Shown: positions 1 to 7,472 of the stretch, piece by piece
Layout: every line of letters starts with the position of its first letter
Numbering within the stretch: the first letter of the stretch is position 1
Assembly: GCA_900107185.1 (NCBI GenBank)
Contig: FNPA01000018.1
Location: 1 to 35,464 of the forward strand
Reading direction: 5' to 3'
DNA length: 35,464 nucleotides
Source: Ruminococcaceae bacterium YAD3003
GTDB lineage: Bacteria; Bacillota; Clostridia; Saccharofermentanales; Saccharofermentanaceae
Made by a program: the position numbers and the translations under genes
Notes under the pieces: generated by a model
Told to the model about the DNA's origin: nothing
The model's input: only the letters and a program-made list of their open reading frames with translations
Databases searched by the model: none

Positions 1-117
1 AAAACTCCGTTTGACTTAATGCAAACGGAGCCGCAGAAAAAGCTGTTGGACACTCTCGGACTACATGCCATCCCGCCAGATGACGTAGTCCTGAAACCTA
101 AGTTGATTAAACACTAA
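1..117 (+). CDS. C-terminal end of a truncated gene, possibly a transposase
   Basis: The frame is open from the first base and ends at TAA 115-117, giving 38 residues ending in VVLKPKLIKH. The start lies outside the window. The short Lys-rich tail with DTLGLHAIP reminds me of the C-termini of IS4/IS1634-type transposases, but no catalytic residue is visible, so the family is a guess. The stretch is more GC-rich than the gene that follows, which fits a mobile element next to the island. Confidence 0.4.
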   Translation, partial: KTPFDLMQTEPQKKLLDTLGLHAIPPDDVVLKPKLIKH

Positions 118-510
118 ACCAACCGTCAGGTCAGACAGCAAACAAGTGTTTTCAAGTTTCCTTTATGGTTACCATAACTTTTACAAATAAAAGCGGTGAC
201 CTTTGTTTGCCATGCCTTGTTTCCGTGAAAAAACAACTAATTTAAGTGGATTATACACGATTTTGGCCTGGTTAACATCAGAAAAACGCTCTGGTTTAAG
301 GTGTATTATGTCTCGATCTTACGGGAATGAAATATTACTTATTCACTCAACGGTGAGATAATTTAGACAGGAAAAAGCGGATGGTTTTCACAAGATATAC
401 TCGGTAATTGTTAACAGACGGGAAGTTTTATTAAACAATTTGTTTCATGACGTACAAGGGTTATTAGTCAGAGTATAATTGCATTAGGTAGTGCTATAGG
501 GAGAGTTGGT
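118..510. other. Gene-free leader region upstream of the lipoprotein gene
   Basis: No ORF with a convincing ribosome site is visible. A TATAAT at 474-479 lies about 30 bp upstream of the ATG at 511, with only a poor -35 (CGTACA, 451-456, 17 bp spacer). GGGAGAG at about 499-505 is the ribosome site. A short inverted pair (GCAAACAA near 137, TTTGTTTGC near 203) may be a remnant of an insertion-sequence end, but this is weak. Confidence 0.4.
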
Positions 511-2289
511 ATGAGAATAAAGTATTGCAAGATAGTCTCTTTGTTTCTATCTGTTGTTATTGCACTAAATTTGATTGGGTGCTCTGTTTTTGATCGGGCA
601 GGCGAAGAAATAGCGGATGATATTCTTGCTGATGCTACAGCCTCTACCGTAACTTCTATTTATGATCCCAACGGCACAACACTATATGAGGATATTAGGA
701 CTGAAGATGTTCTATATGAGACTACTCTTCTAGAATCAAAGCTTCAAGAGCAACTGCTTTCTGAACTACTGCTTGAACCTGAAATATTGCAGGAAGGTGT
801 AAAGCTTGAAGCTATACGGGTTGAAGTCATAGATAGTGAAGAACAACTCTATGATGATTTAGCTTGTGATTCGTATTACACATCTCAATTAGACTATACA
901 ATAATTCGTGAGAGGTTTGCCAAAGGTTCGAGTCTGGTCATTGCAGAAGTTGCTATAGATACTGGCTCTCTTGTAGTTAATGTAGCGTGCGCTCTCTTTT
1001 TTCAGGCAAAATGGCTAGATGCAGCGATCGATGCAGGACAGATTGTTTTTACTTTAGGTTCAACCACTTTATCTGCTTTTATAGCTTACCACGTTGCAAA
1101 AGCTAAGAGTCTAGCAGCTGGCAGTTCTTATGAAGTCGCGGAATATGATGCATTGGATATGGCATCAAATGCGTTCTATTATGCTTCGGTAATAGTAGAT
1201 GCTGTCAACACCGTTATATCTTTAGCACAAATTGTCAACGGCGTTGTCAAGGCAGCTAAGGAATTAGCTCCCCTTATCAAAAGCATAACTAAAGCTATTA
1301 AGAGTGCTGATAATTCCATTTCAGTTGTCAAAACTATAAAAGGCACATTTAAGGTTACTAAAGATGGTCAGACAATAATTTGTCAGTTGGCAGCCGATTC
1401 GGAAGATTTATATGATCCAAGTACTGGAAAATATATATGTTCTTTAGTTAAAAACAGCTCGGATGAGCTTGAGGTAATAACCAAGACGATTCCCAAACAG
1501 ATTCTGAACAAAAATGGTGATTTGCTATATAGAATCAATGAGAATACTCATGAAATATTTAGAGTAACCAAAAATGCTTCCGGAAACTTTAAGGAAACTC
1601 TGATTGGAATTGTTGATGAGGGTGGGTTTGTTTATAACACAGCCAATAAGGTGATATCTCGATTGGATTTCACATCCGGGAAATTATATTCATCTGCTTT
1701 CACCGGACTCAATAAAGCTGGATTATTTGCTGATGTATTTGGCGAAATAACTGATACTGCCGGAAACAAAGTTGCTCTCAAAAAGGTTGATGGGGTTCTT
1801 TCTCTAGTAGATGATAAGGGCACGGCTTTGGCGAAAATATATGAGGGCGATGATGGTCTTAAATGGCTCCAGACGATTGACGAAGGAAGAACAATAGGAA
1901 GGATTAGTGATTCTGGAGTTTTTGAATTTGCTTGGAAGTCAGAACTTGATTTCATTCGTTCCCAGGCTACCAAGACAGTTCGCGATGCTTTGGTCAAATT
2001 CGTTCAGAGCGGAGAACATACTGATGCAGAAATTCACAAGCTATTCCCTGATATAACTTTTGAACAGATTGAGTACATTCGTACATTTGGAAGGGTTCCT
2101 CCAGAAATCGAAGTTCATCATTGTTTCAATGTTGCAAATTATCCGGATAAGGCAGGTGATATCAGAAATTTGGAATTCCTGTCTAGCGAGAACCACAAGA
2201 TAGCACACGGGGGAAATTACCAGAATCCTACGGCATCCCGAAGTGCCAATTATGTTGATCTGGCTGAACTATTTGGTATATCAACTTAG
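511..2289 (+). CDS. Lipoprotein with C-terminal HNH-like nuclease signature (toxin-like)
   Basis: This 592-residue protein starts with a lysine/arginine-bearing signal peptide and a lipobox (LIGC, Cys about 24), so it should be exported and lipid-anchored. Residues about 130-270 are Ala/Val-rich and partly membrane-like. Residues about 280-470 hold loose beta-type repeats (GDLLYRIN, GGFVYN, GKLYSS). The last 60 residues contain EVHHCFNVANYP, then Asn553, His562 and His566, the His-His/Asn/His spacing of HNH or ENDO VII-type nucleases. This layout (export signal, hydrophobic middle, repeats, C-terminal nuclease) is that of polymorphic toxins. The ATG has a GGGAGAG site. The next genes encode a second lipoprotein and a MacB-like ABC system, so joint function is possible. 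Nuclease activity is inferred from the motif only, and no immunity gene can be named with confidence. Confidence 0.6.
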   Translation: MRIKYCKIVSLFLSVVIALNLIGCSVFDRAGEEIADDILADATASTVTSIYDPNGTTLYEDIRTEDVLYETTLLESKLQEQLLSELLLEPEILQEGVKLEAIRVEVIDSEEQLYDDLACDSYYTSQLDYTIIRERFAKGSSLVIAEVAIDTGSLVVNVACALFFQAKWLDAAIDAGQIVFTLGSTTLSAFIAYHVAKAKSLAAGSSYEVAEYDALDMASNAFYYASVIVDAVNTVISLAQIVNGVVKAAKELAPLIKSITKAIKSADNSISVVKTIKGTFKVTKDGQTIICQLAADSEDLYDPSTGKYICSLVKNSSDELEVITKTIPKQILNKNGDLLYRINENTHEIFRVTKNASGNFKETLIGIVDEGGFVYNTANKVISRLDFTSGKLYSSAFTGLNKAGLFADVFGEITDTAGNKVALKKVDGVLSLVDDKGTALAKIYEGDDGLKWLQTIDEGRTIGRISDSGVFEFAWKSELDFIRSQATKTVRDALVKFVQSGEHTDAEIHKLFPDITFEQIEYIRTFGRVPPEIEVHHCFNVANYPDKAGDIRNLEFLSSENHKIAHGGNYQNPTASRSANYVDLAELFGIST

Positions 2290-2305
2290 GATAGTGTGCT
2301 CTAGT

Positions 2306-2334
2306 TTTCTTGTGATAATGTTGTTTAATATAAT
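2306..2334 (+). promoter_or_regulatory. Possible promoter of the lipoprotein/ABC operon
   Basis: TATAAT at 2329-2334 lies 38 bp upstream of the next ATG. The best-spaced -35 (TTTCTT, 2306-2311, 17 bp) is weak. The position between two genes supports it, the sequence only moderately. Confidence 0.3.
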
Positions 2335-2372
2335 TAAATATAGATGTTGATAAATGGAAAGGAATTAATAAC

Positions 2373-2894
2373 ATGAGAAAGGTTTTATCATCATTTTTAG
2401 CTGTAGCAATGATCCTTGGTTGTGTCTTTGCTTTTTCAGGATGCAAAAAGCCCACCTTCAAAGTAACGACGGAGGAGTTCTACTTTAGTACGGATAATGG
2501 TGCATCCTACGGTAACCGCCGTGTTGAGTTTGAGGTTGGAAAATCTGTATATATGCAGGTTGTTATCTGTATAGAGTCCAGCGATAAAAAAGAACATGAA
2601 GTTAGTGGTGAACTGGTGATTCCTGATATAAAAGCGGTTGACGCTTATTATCTTAAGGGACAGAAGATTACCCCAGACGTCGATCCAATAAATAAAACAA
2701 CAACTTATCCGTTTACTGTTACAACTAATGAAGAATGGACTTTCTTCTTTGAGTTTGTTCCTAATAGTGTTGGAAAACTGGAAATGGAATTGACTTTCGA
2801 TGATCAGGTTGATGAAAAGTATGACATGGTCAACAAGATTAAGTTGGTTGAAGCAGTTGTACAAGACGATAAGGATGACGATACTGAAGACTAA
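2373..2894 (+). CDS. Small lipoprotein of unknown function
   Basis: The protein has 173 residues. It has a typical lipoprotein signal (MRKVLSSFLAVAMIL, then FSGC at about residue 24), so it should sit on the outer face of the membrane. The mature part alternates short beta-type segments (EEFYFSTDNGASYG, WTFFFEFVPN), looks like a small beta-sandwich and ends in an acidic tail (DDKDDDTED). AAAGGA precedes the ATG by 9 nt. It lies 83 bp after the nuclease-like lipoprotein and 36 bp before the permease pair, so it may be an accessory or substrate-binding partner of the ABC system, or an immunity-type protein. I recognise no family. Confidence 0.75.
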   Translation: MRKVLSSFLAVAMILGCVFAFSGCKKPTFKVTTEEFYFSTDNGASYGNRRVEFEVGKSVYMQVVICIESSDKKEHEVSGELVIPDIKAVDAYYLKGQKITPDVDPINKTTTYPFTVTTNEEWTFFFEFVPNSVGKLEMELTFDDQVDEKYDMVNKIKLVEAVVQDDKDDDTED

Positions 2895-2930
2895 TTTATC
2901 GAAGTGCGCGTATTCCGTAAGGAGTAATAT

Positions 2931-4052
2931 ATGTTTGGATATTGGATAAAGAAGCGATTATTGCTTTCCGTAATATATAGTGTGCTTATAGCTACAGCAT
3001 ATATAGCAGCGTTTGTAGTTCCATATGCTAAGAATGTCTCCGAAAACGATTTGAAAAAAGGTGTTTTTGAGGCAAGTAGTATTTCGTATGATATTCCTTC
3101 ACCAACTAAATCACAGTTGAGCGAATTGCGTTCGCAGAGTTTTGTTGTTGATGTGTTTGGATACTACATTACTGAAGCTGGATTAAATATCAATGGAAAT
3201 AACATAAAGGCCAAGCTGATGATCAGTGATTGTGTTGATTCTGTTGAAATGACTATGTTTAACAGCAGAAGAGCTATTCAAAAGGGCACAGGTTCCTATG
3301 AAACCCCTTTATATATTGGAGAAGATTTTGCGATTGACAATAATCTGAAGATAGGTGATGAGATTACCTGTAATGGATATAAATTGACTGTTGCAGCTAT
3401 TTTTGAGCCTGATACATATAAAGGATGTATTCTTGTGCCGGTTACTAGCGGTGAATTTCTGAATATGATTGAAAGCTCTACCAATGCTTATTCCGGAGCA
3501 TATATTGAAGTAAATGACGAAAACGCTGCAGAAAGCTATCTTAGATCTTATAAGCCTGAGGGAAGGTTAAAAGACAGAGATTCTTTCGAATCTGATGAGG
3601 AATACCAAATCCATTATGATGCATGGGCTGATGCAAGCTATTACAATGAAATCACATCTTTTTCAGATAAGTTAAATGGCGTGCGTTTGACTGATACAAA
3701 CGGAATATGGATTGGTTCTGGCGTTGTTGTGCTGATTTATTTAATCGTAAATCTGATCTTATTCATAAGAAAAACAGAACGATATTATTTTAAGACACGT
3801 AAGTCAAGAATAGGATTGAAGACGTATTATGTATTGACAGCGATCTCAGATCTGATCTTTTCTGGTGTTGCTGCAATCACGACAACGTATATCTGTGGAA
3901 TGTTGAATAATTCCTATGTAATGCAATCGTCAGTATTCAAAGCTGAAATCATTACATCGATAGTGTTGATATGCTCTATAGTTGCTTGTTTGGTTGTAAA
4001 CTTAGCTTTATTGGGAACTGCGGTCAAAAGCAATAAGGGAAGTATAGGCTAG
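2931..4052 (+). CDS. MacB/FtsX-type ABC permease subunit
   Basis: The protein has 373 residues. One TM helix (about 12-30) is followed by an ectodomain of about 220 residues and three C-terminal TM helices (about 256-278, 300-325, 340-365). This four-helix plan with a large extracellular domain is typical of type VII ABC transporters (MacB, FtsX, LolC/E), which use ATP hydrolysis for mechanical work or export of peptides and lipoproteins rather than forming a classic channel. Strong site (AAGGAG) before the ATG. The next gene has the same topology and the third is the ATPase, so the complex would be a heterodimeric permease with two ATPase copies. Substrate unknown. Confidence 0.8.
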   Translation: MFGYWIKKRLLLSVIYSVLIATAYIAAFVVPYAKNVSENDLKKGVFEASSISYDIPSPTKSQLSELRSQSFVVDVFGYYITEAGLNINGNNIKAKLMISDCVDSVEMTMFNSRRAIQKGTGSYETPLYIGEDFAIDNNLKIGDEITCNGYKLTVAAIFEPDTYKGCILVPVTSGEFLNMIESSTNAYSGAYIEVNDENAAESYLRSYKPEGRLKDRDSFESDEEYQIHYDAWADASYYNEITSFSDKLNGVRLTDTNGIWIGSGVVVLIYLIVNLILFIRKTERYYFKTRKSRIGLKTYYVLTAISDLIFSGVAAITTTYICGMLNNSYVMQSSVFKAEIITSIVLICSIVACLVVNLALLGTAVKSNKGSIG

Positions 4053-4061
4053 TTCAAGAAA

Positions 4062-5006
4062 ATGAATTCACGAACACGTATAGGTATTTCTGTTATACAG
4101 TTGATATTGCTGATTCTCAGTTCTATATTGCTGACATTGTGGGTATTGCCTAGTTTTAGGCAATATCTCTTTTTGTATAAGCAGAAATATGATTATGCAT
4201 ATACATATGAAAACGATATTGAATTGCCAAACAGCTATTATATTCTGAATGGAATTGTTACGTTTAAGAGCAATAACTCCAGCAAAGCAGAATTATTGAT
4301 GTTGAAGAATGTTGACTATTCTTTTTTATCTCCATATTTTGATGTTGCTTCTATGGAGAAAAACGAAGTTGCAGTTACTGAAAACATAATGCGTAATGAG
4401 TGTCTTAAAACAGGTGACAGTATATCAGTGTATAATCCTTTGCATGAAAGCACGGAGAATTACGTAATTGCAGCCGTTTTAGAAGAAAACTATGGGTTGA
4501 TGACTGGTGTTGTAGATCGCGAATTTGGTGTTATTGTTTTTGGCCAGAATACAGAGATGGTTGATAATAACGATATGGATTCTGTGGTTTTCGTTGATGA
4601 ATCATTTTCCGCAAGTGCAAATCAACTATCATTGGGAGGATTATATGCGAAGGAAGATTTGATGTCTTCTTGTGGAAGTCAGATTGTTAAGTGTTTTGTG
4701 GTTCTAGCTATTATTCAGTTGTTCATTCAGTTATTAGTGTACACGGTATTCTATATTCTCTCAGGACAAAGATTAAGGAAATATCTGACGATTGGCTCAT
4801 CAAAAAAAATGATTTCGAGATATATTTTCAATAACCTGATTTGTATTTCCGGGATCGTGGTTCTGATATCTTCACTCGTTTTAGCAATACTATTAATGCT
4901 CATGGTAGGAAATGCTTTGCCCGCATTACCTATTTTAGTATTAGATATAGTTGAATTGATGATTTTAGGGTCCCTGACAAGAGTTTCAGTTAAAAGGAGT
5001 TTGTGA
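4062..5006 (+). CDS. Second MacB/FtsX-type ABC permease subunit
   Basis: The protein has 314 residues with the same plan as the preceding one: TM1 about 8-28, an ectodomain to about 208, then three TM helices (about 211-233, 255-280, 283-305). It is shorter by about 60 residues, all in the ectodomain. It starts 9 bp after the upstream stop, with only a weak purine stretch (CAAGAAA) as ribosome site, so translation probably depends on coupling. It is the likely heterodimer partner of the 373-residue subunit. Confidence 0.78.
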   Translation: MNSRTRIGISVIQLILLILSSILLTLWVLPSFRQYLFLYKQKYDYAYTYENDIELPNSYYILNGIVTFKSNNSSKAELLMLKNVDYSFLSPYFDVASMEKNEVAVTENIMRNECLKTGDSISVYNPLHESTENYVIAAVLEENYGLMTGVVDREFGVIVFGQNTEMVDNNDMDSVVFVDESFSASANQLSLGGLYAKEDLMSSCGSQIVKCFVVLAIIQLFIQLLVYTVFYILSGQRLRKYLTIGSSKKMISRYIFNNLICISGIVVLISSLVLAILLMLMVGNALPALPILVLDIVELMILGSLTRVSVKRSL

Positions 5007-5011
5007 TTTGT

Positions 5012-5770
5012 ATGTCGTTTCTAGAAGTTCGTGATCTATCCATTAAACATAGTGATACTAGTATTATTTCTGAGGCTTCTTTTTCTCTTGATAAGGGCGA
5101 TGTAGTTTTATTAGAGGGCAGCAATGGAACCGGTAAAACAACACTCTTAAGGGCCTTATTAGGAATATTGGGAACAGGTATAAAGTGTAATGGCCAGGTT
5201 ATCATTGATGGTTCTGAAAACGTTATTACTATGAAAGAAAATGAACTTTTGCGAATAAGAAGCAAGATAGGTTATCTTGAGCAAAAGGATAATTATGATA
5301 TGTATTATGGAATATCCGTCAAGGAAGTGCTGGCCGATTCTCTTGAGGCGTATAAGAATGCACGTCTGACAAAAGATGATTATTCTAGAATTGAAGAGGT
5401 ATTTGACAAATATATTCCTTCAGAAGCTAAACTATCCTTAAAGTCCAAAGTGAATAAACTGAGTGGAGGGCAGCAGCGAATAGTTTCGATTATTGCTTCA
5501 CTATGTTTAAGGACTGATGCAAAGTTTTTTATAATCGATGAGCCACTCAATAATCTGGATATCAATACTATTGTTCATATAAGTAACATACTAAATTCAA
5601 TTAGGATCGAGAACCCAGAAGCTTTATTTATTATTGTTTCTCACTGCAAAATCTTCCCGTTTATAAATAAAGTCGCAACAATTAATGATGGTAAAGTTGA
5701 AATAAGCAATACTGGAATTGTATGCAATGCTTGTTTTGGTGTACCAGACGAAAATGGATTTTACAAATAA
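5012..5770 (+). CDS. ABC transporter ATP-binding protein (MacB-type)
   Basis: The protein has 252 residues with a complete ATPase core: Walker A GSNGTGKT (36-43), signature LSGGQQ (from 150), Walker B FFIIDEP (Asp176, Glu177) and the H-loop in IIVSHC. It should power the two permeases encoded just upstream. I chose ATG 5012 because AGGAG (4995-4999) is 12 nt away and the protein then begins MSFLEVRDLSI as in the family. The in-frame GTG at 5003 would be only 3 nt from the site. The reading overlaps the end of the permease gene only if GTG is used. Last gene of this operon. Confidence 0.88.
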   Translation: MSFLEVRDLSIKHSDTSIISEASFSLDKGDVVLLEGSNGTGKTTLLRALLGILGTGIKCNGQVIIDGSENVITMKENELLRIRSKIGYLEQKDNYDMYYGISVKEVLADSLEAYKNARLTKDDYSRIEEVFDKYIPSEAKLSLKSKVNKLSGGQQRIVSIIASLCLRTDAKFFIIDEPLNNLDINTIVHISNILNSIRIENPEALFIIVSHCKIFPFINKVATINDGKVEISNTGIVCNACFGVPDENGFYK

Positions 5771-5884
5771 TGAAATAGCATGGTTTAGTATAGTTATCGG
5801 CAAAAACCGCATTTTGTCGAAACAGAACAGGCATTTTGCTGTAAAGTTTACAGAGATTAAACTCATTAGAAATATCCTATGTAT

Positions 5885-5890
5885 TATAAT
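5885..5890 (+). promoter_or_regulatory. -10 element before the helicase operon
   Basis: TATAAT stands 28 bp upstream of the ATG at 5918, in a 147-bp AT-rich gap after the ABC ATPase. No good -35 is visible at 16-18 bp. It marks the probable start of the four-gene operon. Confidence 0.35.
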
Positions 5891-5917
5891 TAATATTATT
5901 GAGCGTAGGAGACGTAT

Positions 5918-7468
5918 ATGGCTTCATTAACACATGTGTGTATGTGGGATGACAAAGGCTGGAGAAGAATCTCAGCCGAAGAAGCTGCTCGTCTTCATCC
6001 AACCGGAACGGTTTCTGCACGTAGTGGTCTATTTATGTGCGAACTGTGTGGACAATATGTCTTGTTAACTGATGGGCAGTATCAAATCCGTCATTTTCGT
6101 CATAGTTCTGCAGAAAAGGATAAGGATTGTATTGAACGTACCCTTGCACCTGGTTCGTCTATATCATATGTTGCCAGCGAACATGAAACACCTCTAAGAA
6201 TTTTAGGTCTAAAAAATAAAGATTTTTCGTTTGAAATAGGATTTGTTAAAATTCCTGACGAGTTGTGGGAGCCCGATTTAGAAATACAGATTAAAGGAGA
6301 AGATTACGGCTCAACAAAATACACATATAGGGCTGAACGTTTGCTGTCAGATAGAACATCATATCTGTCGGTTGGATCAAAACCATGTAGCGCATACATA
6401 GTTGAAATTATCAATAGTTCTGATATAAAAAGGCTAAATCATTATTGGCCGAAAAGGTTTACAGGAATAGATCCTCAGGGCACAGTATTCTCTTCTGATT
6501 TGTGCAAGAAACTTCCTAGCGCCGCAGATGTTGTTGTTGGAAAACACTACTATATTCTTAAGTTAGGAAAAATGAGCAAATCGTCAAACAAACACGTGGA
6601 GATTAGTCTCGTTTGTAGTAAGACATTTTCCTTTAATACATGGTATGTTTATGACGTTGTTGCTAAAGATTATTCTAAAGAAGCGGCAATGTTTTTTCTG
6701 GATTTTCATTGTCTTCTTACAGAAAATCCAGTTTCGATGATTCCTGTATGGCCTGAATGTATAAGGGAACCATATATTATTAAACATGATAGCAATACTA
6801 TGACATTATATGTAAATGGTATAAATGCTGATGTTCGTGCGTTTCCACAAGCAACAATTCGTCCTTATGATAATTCTGTTATAGAAGTGTCGATTAGAAA
6901 TCGTCAGCAGTTGGTGTCTGTTGGACGAACTAAGGCGCTTCAATACTCATATTATTGGAAAGTACCACTGGATAAGACTAATAACCTCCCAAAAGCTTTT
7001 ATCACTGATATAAGTGGCAATGAATTATTGCAGGGTTTGAATAAGATTCCTAAGCAGAAAATGATTGTTATAAAACTTCCCTTTGATGGTAGTGTGTACA
7101 GAAAAGTTGACGGAATAATCATAGATAAAATCCCACTTTCAGCTGGACAAGCTGTTGATCTTACTGATATAAGTGAAAACACCGAAGTGTTGGTATATGT
7201 TGGTTTGGATCTTATATGGAATGCTCAATTCGGGAAAAGAGCTAGACCTGAAAATTGTGATGAGAAAGAATTGCTAATGTTATTAAATAAAGCTCAAGGA
7301 GCAAGTATAAGTTTGCCGGGTAATCTTGGTGCTATATATTCTAAGCTTTATGATTATCCGGAAATAAGGAAGTGGATCAAAAAGTGTGTTCTAAAAAACG
7401 AGATTAAAGATACCGCTTATCAAGAATTAGCTTCATTTGCAAAACGAAAAATCAATGAAATGAGGTAA
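5918..7468 (+). CDS. Protein with CoiA-like N-terminal zinc finger, first gene of a DruE-helicase operon
   Basis: The protein has 516 residues. Near the N-terminus is a Cys41-x2-Cys44 pair followed by IRHFRH (His59, His62) and Cys71. This arrangement resembles the N-terminal zinc-binding part of competence protein CoiA, where a Cys pair is followed by a HFAH-type motif. The rest (about 75-516) is rich in beta segments, and I recognise no domain. The start has GGAG (in GTAGGAGACG). The next ATG follows 4 bp after its stop, and the four genes to 15797 are nearly contiguous, so it should act with the large helicase. Recognition or binding of nucleic acid through the finger is an inference. It does not look like DruA (DUF4338), and I cannot match it to DruF, DruG or DruH by eye. 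Confidence 0.65.
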   Translation: MASLTHVCMWDDKGWRRISAEEAARLHPTGTVSARSGLFMCELCGQYVLLTDGQYQIRHFRHSSAEKDKDCIERTLAPGSSISYVASEHETPLRILGLKNKDFSFEIGFVKIPDELWEPDLEIQIKGEDYGSTKYTYRAERLLSDRTSYLSVGSKPCSAYIVEIINSSDIKRLNHYWPKRFTGIDPQGTVFSSDLCKKLPSAADVVVGKHYYILKLGKMSKSSNKHVEISLVCSKTFSFNTWYVYDVVAKDYSKEAAMFFLDFHCLLTENPVSMIPVWPECIREPYIIKHDSNTMTLYVNGINADVRAFPQATIRPYDNSVIEVSIRNRQQLVSVGRTKALQYSYYWKVPLDKTNNLPKAFITDISGNELLQGLNKIPKQKMIVIKLPFDGSVYRKVDGIIIDKIPLSAGQAVDLTDISENTEVLVYVGLDLIWNAQFGKRARPENCDEKELLMLLNKAQGASISLPGNLGAIYSKLYDYPEIRKWIKKCVLKNEIKDTAYQELASFAKRKINEMR

Positions 7469-7472
7469 TACA

